Assembly: GCF_000091325.1 (NCBI RefSeq)
Contig: NC_014012.1
Location: 496,001 to 560,000 of the forward strand
Reading direction: 5' to 3'
DNA from: Shewanella violacea DSS12
GTDB lineage: Bacteria > Pseudomonadota > Gammaproteobacteria > Enterobacterales > Shewanellaceae
DNA: 64,000 nt
In this document: piece by piece, positions 18,978 to 27,473 of the stretch
Layout of the letters: each line of letters opens with the position of its first letter
Position numbering within the stretch: position 1 is the stretch's first letter
The notes under the pieces: model-generated
The model's database searches: none
What the model saw: only the letters and a program-made list of their open reading frames with translations
What the model was told of the DNA's origin: nothing
Program-made: the position numbers and the translations under genes

Positions 18978-20390
18978 ATGTCACAACAAGGTCAAGGTTC
19001 CTTTAAGGCCAAGCAGAAGCCTAGAGATATCCAGATGGATGCTCTTAAGATGCCACCACATTCGTTAGAGGCCGAACAATCTGTACTCGGTGGTCTAATG
19101 TTGGATTCCGATGCTTGGGATAGGGTGTCTGAAGCGGTTGTTGCAGAAGATTTTTATTCTCGCTCTCATAAGATGATTTTCAATGCGATGGCAACCTTAA
19201 CTGCTGCCAGTCATCCCATAGATCTGATCACCGTTTCTGAGCAATTAGAAATTGAAGATCAGTTAGAAGATGCCGGCGGTTTTGCCTATCTTGGTGAGAT
19301 TGCCAAGAATACTCCTAGCGCGGGTAACATAGTTTCTTATGCGGGGATTGTTCGTGAGCGAGCGGTTGTTCGCGACATGATCAAGGTCGCCAATGAGATC
19401 GCCGATGCAGGTTTTAACCCTGAAGGGCGTAATTCCAGCGAGTTACTGGATCTTGCTGAGACCAAAGTCTTTAAGATTGCAGAGTCTCGAACTAATGAGA
19501 ACGATGGTCCAAAAGGCATCAAGGCTATTCTTGAGAAGACAGTCGATAAGATTGAGGAACTCTATAATAACCCGACAGGTGGTGTGACCGGTATTTCCAG
19601 TGGTTTTCACGATCTTGATAAGATGACGGCTGGTTTCCAGGGCGGCGATTTGATTATTGTGGCTGCGCGTCCATCAATGGGTAAGACGACTTTTGCGATG
19701 AACTTGTGTGAGCAGGCGGCGCTAAATGAAGAAAAGCCTGTACTGATTTTTAGCTTGGAGATGCCTTCTGAGCAGATCATGATGCGTATGTTGGCCTCAT
19801 TAGGCCGAGTCGATCAAACCAAGATACGTACCGGACAGCTTGATGATGATGATTGGGCTCGTGTCTCATCAACCATGGGTATCATGCTTGAGCAAGGTAA
19901 GATGTATATAGATGATGGCTCAGGTCTGACTCCAACCGATGTTCGAAGCAGGGCCAGACGAATCGCCCGTGAACACGGAGGCCTGTCGATGATCATGATC
20001 GATTACCTGCAGTTGATGCAGGTGCCAGCTCTGAAAGATAACCGTACCTTAGAAATTTCTGAAATTTCTCGCTCACTTAAGGCGTTAGCTAAAGAGTTAA
20101 TGATTCCGGTTATTGCACTGTCACAGCTCAACCGTTCATTGGAGCAACGTGCCGATAAACGCCCTGTTAACTCAGATTTGCGTGAATCTGGTGCGATTGA
20201 GCAAGATGCCGATTTAATCATGTTTATCTATCGTGATGAGGTGTACAACCACGATACTGAGCATAAAGGTGTTGCTGAAATTATCATAGGTAAGCAACGT
20301 AACGGTCCCATTGGGCGTGTTCCGTTGACATTCCAAGGGCAATTCTCTCGTTTTGATAATTATGCCGGCCCCAAGTTTGATGAAGACTAA
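18978..20390 (+). CDS. dnaB: Replicative DNA helicase DnaB
   Basis: Hexameric 5'-3' helicase of the replication fork, 470 aa. The N-terminal domain has LPPHSLEAEQSVLGGL (here MPPHSLEAEQSVLGG). The RecA-type domain has Walker A ARPSMGKTTFAMN at about 230, Walker B MIMIDYLQLM, and the DnaB motif QLNRSLEQR.DKRP..SDLRESGAIEQDAD. No intein interrupts it. TTGGAGATTAA precedes the ATG. It is followed by alr, the order seen in E. coli and Pseudomonas. Confidence 0.98.
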   Translation: MSQQGQGSFKAKQKPRDIQMDALKMPPHSLEAEQSVLGGLMLDSDAWDRVSEAVVAEDFYSRSHKMIFNAMATLTAASHPIDLITVSEQLEIEDQLEDAGGFAYLGEIAKNTPSAGNIVSYAGIVRERAVVRDMIKVANEIADAGFNPEGRNSSELLDLAETKVFKIAESRTNENDGPKGIKAILEKTVDKIEELYNNPTGGVTGISSGFHDLDKMTAGFQGGDLIIVAARPSMGKTTFAMNLCEQAALNEEKPVLIFSLEMPSEQIMMRMLASLGRVDQTKIRTGQLDDDDWARVSSTMGIMLEQGKMYIDDGSGLTPTDVRSRARRIAREHGGLSMIMIDYLQLMQVPALKDNRTLEISEISRSLKALAKELMIPVIALSQLNRSLEQRADKRPVNSDLRESGAIEQDADLIMFIYRDEVYNHDTEHKGVAEIIIGKQRNGPIGRVPLTFQGQFSRFDNYAGPKFDED

Positions 20391-20572
20391 TTCTTAGTTC
20401 TTTCCCACAGGTAAGGCGTAAGGCTAATCTTGCGCTTAAGCCGAGATTAAACTTGATTCATATAGAGTGTTGATAATTGATCATTGGCACATCTCTATAT
20501 AAATTTAGTGCTTATATTCATATCACAGCTTGAATCGGGCCCTAGGTACCGATTCATTGATAAGGTTAATTT

Positions 20573-21649
20573 TTGAAGCCATTTCCCCGTGCAGAGATCA
20601 GCTGTAAAGCGCTGAAGAATAATCTAGCCCGCCTGCGACAGATCGCGCCTGCGAGTAAAATCATGGCGGTCGTTAAAGCGAATGGTTATGGCCACGGCTT
20701 ATTGAACGTAGCTAAATGCATCGAAGATGCTGATGGGTTCGGCTTGGCTCGTTTAGAAGAGGCAATAGCATTAAGAGATGGCGGCGTGACATCTAAGCTC
20801 ATTTTGCTGGAAGGCTTCTTTAGGCCGGTAGACTTGACCACCTTAGTGATGAAGGACATAGAGACAGTTGTTCATAACGAGAAACAGCTGGAGATGTTAG
20901 AGCAGGCAAGCTTATCTAAGCCTGCTAACGTCTGGTTAAAGTTAGATACTGGTATGCATAGGTTAGGTTTTACCCCCGAGCAATTTGAGCATGTGTATGC
21001 GCGACTGCTGGATTGTCCTCAAGTGGCCAAACCAATCAAAATAATGTCTCATTTTGCCTGTGCCGACGAGCCGGATAACCCTTATACTCGAGAGCAGCTA
21101 AATATATTCAATCGTTTGGCAAAAAACTTACCAGGCGAGACTACGTTAGCTAACTCGGCAGGAACATTATATTGGCCAGATAGTCATAAAGACTGGGTTC
21201 GCCCGGGGATTTCCCTTTATGGTGTCTCCCCTGTAGTGGGGGATTTAGGTAAGAATCATGGTCTGCAACCGGCAATGGAGCTGATATCTCAGCTTATCGC
21301 CATTCGAGAGCATAAGGCTGGTGATCCTGCTGGCTATGGCTGTTATTGGCGGGCCAAAGAAGAGACTAAGCTTGGCGTCGTCGCCATCGGCTATGGTGAT
21401 GGATATCCAAGAAATGCACCAGAGGGAACTCCGGTGTGGGTTAATGGACGTCTGGTACCCATAGTTGGACGTGTTTCTATGGATATGTTGACGGTTGATC
21501 TCGGATTGGACTCTACCGACAGTATTGGTGATGAGGCCATAATGTGGGGCAGTGCCTTACCGGTTGAAGTGGTTGCCGAGCATATAGGCACTATTGCCTA
21601 TGAACTAGTGACAAAATTAACTCCTCGTGTTGCCGTGTGCATGGAATAA
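20573..21649 (+). CDS. alr: Alanine racemase
   Basis: PLP-dependent racemase that supplies D-alanine for peptidoglycan; 358 aa. The PLP lysine is K35 in [11 protein letters not shown], and the second catalytic residue is Tyr in GYGDGYPR. The barrel is followed by the C-terminal beta domain ([12 protein letters not shown]). The start is TTG with TAAGG 8 nt upstream; this gives [10 protein letters not shown], the usual Shewanella N-terminus as I remember it. It lies 182 nt after dnaB. Confidence 0.96.
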   Translation: MKPFPRAEISCKALKNNLARLRQIAPASKIMAVVKANGYGHGLLNVAKCIEDADGFGLARLEEAIALRDGGVTSKLILLEGFFRPVDLTTLVMKDIETVVHNEKQLEMLEQASLSKPANVWLKLDTGMHRLGFTPEQFEHVYARLLDCPQVAKPIKIMSHFACADEPDNPYTREQLNIFNRLAKNLPGETTLANSAGTLYWPDSHKDWVRPGISLYGVSPVVGDLGKNHGLQPAMELISQLIAIREHKAGDPAGYGCYWRAKEETKLGVVAIGYGDGYPRNAPEGTPVWVNGRLVPIVGRVSMDMLTVDLGLDSTDSIGDEAIMWGSALPVEVVAEHIGTIAYELVTKLTPRVAVCME

Positions 21650-21720
21650 ACACGTAGATCTATTTTCTTAGTTGTATCGATTCAATGAACCGGATGTTTG
21701 TTATCGAATGAGATAATATT

Positions 21721-23079
21721 TTGAAATACTACAATCCCCTTCTTTCTGCGCTGATGCTTGTTAGTGTCATCGCAGCTTCTCCCGTTGCGGCCCAAAACTT
21801 AGATAGTTCAGCAATGAATATCACCGATACAGAGGTCCATGAAGACGGCAATGTCGTTGAGCCTCTTGTCAGTACTGAGCCTGAGCAGATAGAAAACAAG
21901 TTCGAACCTGAATTTGTCGCCGTGCCCTTTATTTTTTCAACGGAAACCTTAAGCACCACATTCGGTGGCGCCGGGGTACTCAAGCATGCGGGGCAGGCCC
22001 AAGCATCCATATTAGGTATCGGTCTCTATAGTAGTAACAGTAGTTGGGTTAGTTATTTAGGCCTGACTAATTACCAACTGCCTAAGTTAGATCAGTGGCT
22101 TTTTTCTGGTGAGTTTTATCGGGCGAATTTTAAAGAGGGGATCTATTTTGTACCTCAAGGAGCTGGCGAGGGAAGTTTAGAACCCGTTGCTACTGATTCG
22201 AGTCAGAGAAATCGTATCTTGGCTGAGGGAGATGAATCATTTTATAAGCTACATATTAAATATGTGCTGCCTTTTGGGAGAGGGGCTGATGGCGCTGCAC
22301 TGAGTCTGATACCATCGAGAAATAACGATAATTTCAGTTGGGATCCCACTAAGTCGGGGGTGAGTAGCATAGAGTTAACGCCTTTCGTCAAAACTCAGGA
22401 ATTAGTTGGTTATAATGATTTACCCACTAAGGCTCAAGGACTCGAACTAAAACTGGATTGGGATAATCGTGATAATGGTAAAAATAGTACTCGTGGAGGC
22501 GAAACTAGCCTGATCTTTACTCGTGATTTTGGATCGTCGAGTAGCACAGACTCAGGTGGAAGGGAAAGTTGGACAACTTGGGAATTCGAGCAGAGTGCCT
22601 TCTTCTCTCTTGGGGGGAGCTCTTGGTTTCCACAGCAGACTTTGGCGTTAAACTTTTACCTTGCCGATACGCCTACATGGAGCAAAGATGAAGACAATTC
22701 AACTGGTTCTCATCGTCCTCCCTCTTTCTCTGGAGTGAGTCTAGGTGGTTTCGAACACTTAAGGGGCTATTCAAGTAGGCAGTTTGTTGGTCGAAGTGCG
22801 GTGCTTTACTCTGCCGAATATCGAGTGCAGCCAGCATGGCAACCCCTGCAGAGCCTACCCTTGTTTAATCTTTATGATGTACCTTGGTGGCAGTGGGTAG
22901 TATTTACTGAAGCAGGACAAGTTGCCGACAGCTTCAGTGCCAGTGAACTTCATGATGATATGAAATGGACCTTAGGTGCAGGGGCTAGATTTGAAGTCGA
23001 AAGTGTCGTGGTAAGAGCCGAGTTCGCCCATGGTCAAGACTCCAATCAATTTTGGGTCATGGTTAATCAGCCCTTCTAA
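21721..23079 (+). CDS. Omp85-superfamily outer-membrane barrel protein without POTRA domains
   Basis: A 452-aa predicted outer-membrane protein with a signal peptide of about 24 residues (PVAAQ). The C-terminal half resembles the bacterial surface antigen (BamA/TamA) barrel: GGFEHLRGYSSRQFVG has the loop-6 (V/L)RG(F/Y) motif, followed by SAEYR, and the protein ends in Phe. An acidic stretch replaces POTRA repeats, so this is not BamA or TamA itself; its function is unknown. It starts at TTG. It follows alr by 71 nt and is followed, 3 nt after its stop, by the module B hairpin. Confidence 0.75.
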   Translation: MKYYNPLLSALMLVSVIAASPVAAQNLDSSAMNITDTEVHEDGNVVEPLVSTEPEQIENKFEPEFVAVPFIFSTETLSTTFGGAGVLKHAGQAQASILGIGLYSSNSSWVSYLGLTNYQLPKLDQWLFSGEFYRANFKEGIYFVPQGAGEGSLEPVATDSSQRNRILAEGDESFYKLHIKYVLPFGRGADGAALSLIPSRNNDNFSWDPTKSGVSSIELTPFVKTQELVGYNDLPTKAQGLELKLDWDNRDNGKNSTRGGETSLIFTRDFGSSSSTDSGGRESWTTWEFEQSAFFSLGGSSWFPQQTLALNFYLADTPTWSKDEDNSTGSHRPPSFSGVSLGGFEHLRGYSSRQFVGRSAVLYSAEYRVQPAWQPLQSLPLFNLYDVPWWQWVVFTEAGQVADSFSASELHDDMKWTLGAGARFEVESVVVRAEFAHGQDSNQFWVMVNQPF

Positions 23080-23080
23080 T

Positions 23081-23208
23081 CTACTTGTTGGATAACAAGT
23101 TATTGAAATATCCGTTGTGGGTTCATGCGGCTGATTTTGTTGGTTTATGAATGCCATAGCTTCATTGATGTTTATTGCTTGCAGCAGGCGAATGTGCAAA
23201 CACTTCTA
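23081..23208 (-). repeat. Single copy of module B, inverted
   Basis: The reverse complement matches the 151-bp repeat at 9750-10200 (AAGTGTTTGCAC, GCCTGCTGCAAGCAATAA, ATCAATGAAGCT, GATATTT). It starts directly after the Omp85-like stop codon and runs into module A copy 3, showing that A and B can be joined as one composite element. Confidence 0.75.
23083..23100 (+). terminator. Hairpin 3 nt after the Omp85-like stop codon
   Basis: ACTTGTTGGATAACAAGT: 7-bp ACTTGTT/AACAAGT stem with a GGAT loop and no T-run. Same hairpin and same orientation to the gene as at 10175-10192. Confidence 0.45.
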
Positions 23209-23299
23209 CGAGGCGCCGGCTCTTGATTTCATAAGAGTCTTCCCTGTGGGCTCTACCAAAACATCCTTGTTTTGGAAGCTCGCAGCCGCGTTCACACCT
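23200..23299. repeat. Dispersed intergenic repeat, module A copy 3
   Basis: Shares GCGCCGGCTCTTGATTTC, CTGTGGGCTCTACC and GGAAGCTCGCAGCCG with the copies at 8431 and 8825. CCAAAAC/GTTTTGG forms the central stem. Confidence 0.75.
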
Positions 23300-23488
23300 G
23301 ACGATTAATCTCTTTGATTAGAGCTTAAAAGGTGACGGCTAAACACGTTTTTGACCAAAGCGGGTCAGGCTTGAGAAAATAGCGACTGTTCTGGCTGTCA
23401 GATTAAAGGGCATCGAATAAAGTTTACACTGATCCCATTTGTTTATGATTTGATCGGAGAGGCATGCTCTTCTATCTAATCATTCCTG
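23300..23488. other. Intergenic, nothing recognised
   Basis: No gene, clear promoter or terminator seen between the repeat and the 3' end of cheX. Confidence 0.4.
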
Positions 23489-23953
23489 CTATTTTTCGAA
23501 ACAGATCTCTATGTAGGCTGAGCCATGGGGGCTGGTAAATGGCATGATGATCTTCATACCATCGGCCTGGTGTGAGATACGATGGCCAAGCCCTGCAACA
23601 ACAACGGGAGTGGCCATCTCGAAATCATAGCCTTTTTCTCCCAATATGTTTTTAGCTCCACCTGTCACCATGTTAGTAATCTCACCCACGAGATCTGTGA
23701 TTTCATCATTGATCTCTCCTGGGTTTTCACCCAACATATTCTGCATGATCTCTAAGATGAGTCCCTGTTCGAAGGTGATCGATAAGGAGCCCTTGGTCTG
23801 CGGACCTACCATGCCTATCAGGCCTGAAACATCTCCCTTGGCAAGATTGTCAGTTTTTATTTTTGGTTTTCCTGGATTGAGTTTCATGTTCGCCATTGTC
23901 GAGATGACATTCAGCAAAGACTCGAGAAAAGGATTAATGAAATTAACGTTCAT
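23489..23953 (-). CDS. cheX: CheX-like chemotaxis phosphatase
   Basis: A 154-aa protein of the CheC/CheX/FliY family, which dephosphorylates CheY-P or other receiver domains. The single conserved catalytic motif is present as GEITNMVTGGAKN (ExxN: Glu and Asn; about residues 91-103). CheX has one such motif and usually works as a dimer, whereas CheC has two. GGAA lies upstream of the ATG. The gene stands alone, so its receiver partner is not visible here. Shewanella species commonly carry such stand-alone CheX genes. Confidence 0.85.
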   Translation of the reverse strand: MNVNFINPFLESLLNVISTMANMKLNPGKPKIKTDNLAKGDVSGLIGMVGPQTKGSLSITFEQGLILEIMQNMLGENPGEINDEITDLVGEITNMVTGGAKNILGEKGYDFEMATPVVVAGLGHRISHQADGMKIIMPFTSPHGSAYIEICFEK

Positions 23954-24256
23954 AAAAATTCCGTTGTTAGCAAACTAGCAGATACTCATTTAGAACTGCT
24001 GGGGCTATGGTATATACACCTTTATAAAGCTTAGGCTATTTTTGTTTTTATACAGATTTAATATCTCTATATCTGGCAAGTAATTTATGTGATGACTCGG
24101 GTCGCTTGTATTCAACTCTTGTGTTTTACGTGTGGCGCACATCGTAAATATTAGCAAGTTAGTAACTTTTACATTTTGTAGATAAACACTCTAGGTTACA
24201 CTGGGCCCATGGTTATACCTGTGTATTACACCTCTGAAGTGAATTCAATTACTATT
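23954..24256. other. Divergent intergenic region between cheX and the pilin-like gene
   Basis: About 300 bp, AT-rich, no gene. It should hold promoters for both flanking genes; no strong consensus pair is evident. Confidence 0.35.
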
Positions 24257-24793
24257 ATGAAGCATTATAGAACTAGCGATAAATATCAAAGGCTTAATGG
24301 ATTTACCTTGATTGAATTGATCCTGGTGATTATCGTTCTCGGCATATTAGCAGTGGTAGCAGCTCCTCGTTTCATGGATTTAAATCGTGATGCAAAAACC
24401 AGTAGCGTTAGTGGTTTTCAGGGAAGTATCGAAGATGCACTGAAAATGGTGCATATGAAGGCTCAAATCGACAATGGACTGGGTGATAATGTGAATCTAG
24501 ACACTCAGTTCGGTAGCTACCAGTTTTATCGTGGCTATCCTGAGACCAAGAGTGAGGCTACTAATCCAAATCTATATTTTTTAGAAACATTTTTGCAGCT
24601 AGGTGCCGCTGACAGTGAGAGTAAAAATAATCTAACCCGGACCGCAAACTATGCCAATATCGGTGTTTATGAAGACAATGGTTTTTCACGCATAGGCTAT
24701 GGAAGCGGCAATTTACTCGCAGGTTTATGTTATGCGGAATATTTTCATACCAGTTTAGCTCAAGGCGTTTCGATTGAGACTAGGGGCTGTTGA
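24257..24793 (+). CDS. Type IV prepilin-like protein (MSHA-type minor pilin or pseudopilin)
   Basis: A 178-aa protein with a class III signal: a short basic leader ending RLNG, then FTLIELILVIIVLGILAVVA, where the prepilin peptidase cuts G|F and Glu5 of the mature protein is present. The globular part contains two Cys near the end (GLCYAEYF and TRGC), a likely D-region disulphide. The ATG at 24257 is chosen because it gives a 15-residue leader; an in-frame ATG at 24209 would make it 31. It is isolated from any pilus-assembly genes, so it may be an accessory pilin loaded by a system elsewhere. Confidence 0.85.
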   Translation: MKHYRTSDKYQRLNGFTLIELILVIIVLGILAVVAAPRFMDLNRDAKTSSVSGFQGSIEDALKMVHMKAQIDNGLGDNVNLDTQFGSYQFYRGYPETKSEATNPNLYFLETFLQLGAADSESKNNLTRTANYANIGVYEDNGFSRIGYGSGNLLAGLCYAEYFHTSLAQGVSIETRGC

Positions 24794-24859
24794 TCCCATG
24801 AACATCTAATCCCCATTGTTATAATACAAGTCCCCTTAAATTATCTCTTTCGGTAATGC

Positions 24860-24865
24860 TATAAT
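24860..24865 (+). promoter_or_regulatory. Candidate -10 box for dusA
   Basis: A perfect TATAAT about 155 nt before dusA; another lies at 24820-24825. Neither has a good -35 partner by eye. Confidence 0.3.
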
Positions 24866-25019
24866 GGGCGATTACCAAATTCCTCCGATCTTGCTCCCTG
24901 AAATAGTTTTTTAGCTCTCCAAATGGGAACTAAAAGGGCCACATCGGGCTAATTTTTAGCAAATAAGACCCTTGATTCGAAAATCAGTCGGTTAAGATAA
25001 GTCAATAAAACAGTTGGAT

Positions 25020-26003
25020 ATGCAGTTTATGCCTGTTAGAAAAATTAATCGCACCTTCTCAATTGCTCCTATGCTGGATTGGACCGATCGCCATTACCGC
25101 TACCTGGCGCGCATCATGTCTACAGAGCTATTACTTTATACAGAGATGGTGACCACAGGTGCGATTATTCATGGTAAAGGGGATTATCTTGCCTATAACA
25201 GTGAAGAGAATCCATTAGCATTACAGTTAGGTGGTTCGAATCATCATGATTTAGCGACTTGTGCCAAGTTAGCTGCGGAACGTGGTTATGATGAGATCAA
25301 TTTGAATGTGGGTTGCCCTTCGGATCGGGTTCAAAGTGGTCGCTTCGGGGCTTGTCTTATGGCTGAGCCCAAACTTGTCGCCGAGTGTGTCACCGCTATG
25401 AAGCAAGTCGTGGATATTCCTGTGACGGTTAAGACTCGTATTGGCATAGATGATCAAGACAGTTATGAATTTTTGAGTGAGTTTGTCGACACCGTCAGCG
25501 ATGTGGGCTGTGATACTTTTATTGTTCATGCTAGAAAGGCCTGGCTACAGGGCTTGAGTCCTAAGCAGAATCGCGAGATCCCCCCTCTGGATTACCAGCG
25601 TGTGTATCGGCTAAAGAAGGACTATCCGGATCTTCATATCTCCATCAATGGCGGTGTTAAAACACTCGATGAATGTCATGAGCATTTACAGCATATCGAT
25701 GGAGTCATGGTAGGCCGGGAAGCTTATCAAAACCCTTATATATTGGCCGAAGTGGATCAGCGACTCTGCGGGAGTAATAAACCTGTGCTGAGCCGAGATG
25801 CTGTTTTAGATAAATTTATTCCTTATATAGAGAAACATCTTATGGATGGTGGCAGGTTAAACCATATTACTCGCCATATGACTGGTATGTATCAAGGAGA
25901 GCCAGGTTCCAGAGCCTGGAGACGCTATATTAGTGAAAATGCTCATAAACCAGGGGCCGGAATAGAAGTCATTGAGCAGGCTAGAAAAAATATAGATTGC
26001 TAG
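25020..26003 (+). CDS. dusA: tRNA-dihydrouridine synthase A
   Basis: FMN- and NADPH-dependent enzyme that reduces uridines in the tRNA D-loop (U20/U20a). The 327-aa TIM-barrel protein has the N-terminal [15 protein letters not shown], the catalytic Cys in [19 protein letters not shown], and the DusA-type [17 protein letters not shown]. The ATG at 25020 is used; a TTG two codons earlier is in frame and the Shine-Dalgarno is weak. It is followed at once by a strong terminator and is probably monocistronic. Confidence 0.95.
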   Translation: MQFMPVRKINRTFSIAPMLDWTDRHYRYLARIMSTELLLYTEMVTTGAIIHGKGDYLAYNSEENPLALQLGGSNHHDLATCAKLAAERGYDEINLNVGCPSDRVQSGRFGACLMAEPKLVAECVTAMKQVVDIPVTVKTRIGIDDQDSYEFLSEFVDTVSDVGCDTFIVHARKAWLQGLSPKQNREIPPLDYQRVYRLKKDYPDLHISINGGVKTLDECHEHLQHIDGVMVGREAYQNPYILAEVDQRLCGSNKPVLSRDAVLDKFIPYIEKHLMDGGRLNHITRHMTGMYQGEPGSRAWRRYISENAHKPGAGIEVIEQARKNIDC

Positions 26004-26022
26004 CCACTAGTCACAAAAGCAT

Positions 26023-26047
26023 AAACCGCCTTATAGGCGGTTTTTTT
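26023..26047 (+). terminator. Intrinsic terminator of dusA
   Basis: Stem AAACCGCC (26023-26030), loop TTATA, stem GGCGGTTT (26036-26043), T-run to 26047. Confidence 0.92.
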
Positions 26048-26216
26048 ATTTCATTTCAGCCAGAATTAGTCAGCTACAAAACCACTTAGTGAATTTAACC
26101 AGCCCATGGTGAAAAATACTAAAAGCTTATTATCTTTCCATAAAAGCTCTCACATACCGCCAACCAAAAAACAACAAGTGTCTGTTATTTAGTGATTTTT
26201 TATATTTTGTTAAAGT

Positions 26217-26232
26217 TGGCACGCTGCTCGCA
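26217..26232 (+). promoter_or_regulatory. Sigma-54 promoter of the PspC operon
   Basis: TGGCACG (26217-26223), four bases, then TCGCA (26228-26232). The -24 GG and -12 GC are at the correct spacing for the TGGCACGN4TTGCW consensus, with one mismatch in the -12 block. It lies 56 nt before the first gene. psp genes are sigma-54/PspF-dependent in E. coli, so the match fits the PspC content. No upstream activator site has been tested. Confidence 0.7.
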
Positions 26233-26287
26233 ATATCTAATATGTAAATCACTCAAGTATAAAGACAGCAAAGAAAAGGAAGACAGT

Positions 26288-26587
26288 ATGTTGAATTTAA
26301 TGATTAGCAAAATAGTAAAGTTATCTCTAGTGGCCACAGTGTTGATGGGAGTTAGTGTGGGAGCTCATGCAGATAGCCTCATTCTTACGGATTTAACCAG
26401 CAATATTGAACAGAATATCAGTGCTCAAATGCAAGACCTGATGCAAGTTACCCAACGCGAGCTCAGCTTGTCGTTACAAACTCAGCTTGCAGAAGCCATG
26501 TTTGAACTAAAAGGCAGTGAAGAGACAAATCAGCTTGTTCAAAAGACACCTGAAAACGTGATCACTAGCGCTATGGTTAAGGATTAA
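26288..26587 (+). CDS. Hypothetical exported 99-aa helical protein, first gene of the PspC operon
   Basis: Begins MLNLMISKIVKLSLVATVL, with a signal peptide ending GAHA (about 28 residues), leaving a mature protein of about 71 residues predicted to be mostly amphipathic helix (TSNIEQNISAQMQDLMQ, TQRELSLSLQTQLAEAMFEL). AAGGAAG precedes the ATG at 26288; the frame is open upstream to 26192, but that part includes the sigma-54 promoter. No family recognised. Its place behind a sigma-54 promoter and before a PspC gene suggests an envelope-stress role; this is inference only. Confidence 0.65.
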   Translation: MLNLMISKIVKLSLVATVLMGVSVGAHADSLILTDLTSNIEQNISAQMQDLMQVTQRELSLSLQTQLAEAMFELKGSEETNQLVQKTPENVITSAMVKD

Positions 26588-26589
26588 CT

Positions 26590-26697
26590 ATGTGGTTTAC
26601 AGCGGATATAGCGGCTCTGTTATTTATGCCAGTATTGAGTTTTGCTCTTTGTGCGCTGTTAGTTTGCAGCTTTCTTGGCCACAAGCTCCAGGACTAA
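26590..26697 (+). CDS. 35-aa single-TM membrane peptide
   Basis: A very short frame starting 2 nt after the previous stop (TAA CT ATG). The peptide starts MWFTADIAALLF and is one hydrophobic helix of about 23 residues ending at HKLQD. The tight spacing and the gap it fills before the PspC gene suggest translational coupling and a real gene. No family recognised. It resembles small regulatory membrane peptides only in general shape. Confidence 0.5.
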   Translation: MWFTADIAALLFMPVLSFALCALLVCSFLGHKLQD

Positions 26698-26733
26698 AGT
26701 AAACCTAGCAAGTCGACTCTAAAGGAGAGGGAA

Positions 26734-26952
26734 ATGAGTTACTTAAGTTCAACCGATAAATATATGGGTCATATGAAACGACCAACTAGCCTGATATGTG
26801 GTGTCGCAGCCATGATGGCTAATAAGTTTAACTGGTCTTGTTTATGGACTCGAGTGGTGTGGGCTGGGGTGATCTTGCTCAATCCAGGCATGGGACTCTT
26901 GCTTTATTTTGTACTCGCCTTAGTACTGCCCAAATGGGACGCTAACTCTTGA
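26734..26952 (+). CDS. Small PspC-domain protein
   Basis: A 72-aa protein that is essentially one PspC domain: KRPTSLICGVAAMMANKFN, then WSCLWTRVVWAGVILLNPGMGLLLYFVLALVLP, the amphipathic-plus-TM pattern of the family. It lacks the C-terminal extension of E. coli PspC (119 aa). AAAGGAGAGGGAA precedes the ATG. It overlaps the next gene by 3 nt (TTGA). pspA, pspB and pspF are not here, so this is a second, orphan PspC locus or a reduced psp operon. Confidence 0.8.
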   Translation: MSYLSSTDKYMGHMKRPTSLICGVAAMMANKFNWSCLWTRVVWAGVILLNPGMGLLLYFVLALVLPKWDANS

Positions 26953-27368
26953 AGCGTCAGCCAAGCTATGTAAATAGAAGTCTTGTAACCAAGGGTCGTG
27001 TAAATAAGAGAAAGGCAAGTCGAGCGCTCGATATATTTTTAGGCCTAGGTAGTGTCATCTTAGTGATAGCCGCTCTGGTCATGGCGTTGGACTCTTGGGG
27101 AATCTCTGAGTTTTTTTCTGGTAGCTTTTTGAATATAGACCCCCTTTTTTGGATAGATGTAAGCCTGTGTAGTGTCGTTATCATCTCTGTGATGCTAGTG
27201 GTTATTTTATTCTGGCTGACTGTCGCTTTTAGTATTTTAGCTCTGGTCTCTGGCTTATGTATAGTTGCGGCTCTGGTTATGGGTTTTAGCGGCTTCTCTC
27301 TACTTTGGCCTTTGATGTTATTGCTCTTAGCGGCATGGGGGCTTGGTAAGTCGAGTCAGTGTGATTGA
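26949..27368 (+). CDS. Hypothetical multi-TM membrane protein, last gene of the PspC operon
   Basis: A 139-aa protein with a basic N-terminus (VTKGRVNKRKASR) and three to four hydrophobic segments (about 28-46, 66-90, 93-112, 115-133). It starts at a TTG overlapping the TGA of the PspC gene (TTGA), so translation is probably coupled. No family recognised. With its three upstream neighbours it completes a small all-envelope operon. Confidence 0.65.
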   Translation: MKRQPSYVNRSLVTKGRVNKRKASRALDIFLGLGSVILVIAALVMALDSWGISEFFSGSFLNIDPLFWIDVSLCSVVIISVMLVVILFWLTVAFSILALVSGLCIVAALVMGFSGFSLLWPLMLLLLAAWGLGKSSQCD

Positions 27369-27473
27369 ATGAGCCTACTAAGTTATCCAAAGTGTGATAT
27401 CTCTTCTCTATCAAGATGCAGAGTCCATAAGGACCCTGATCTTTTCAGTAAGCTGAGCCGATAGATTTAAACG

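Noticed and set aside
22972..23199. 75-codon open frame on the minus strand
   Set aside because: Antisense to the Omp85-like 3' end and module B. It shares an ITCYPTS-like stretch with another repeat copy, which reflects the repeat and not a proven protein.
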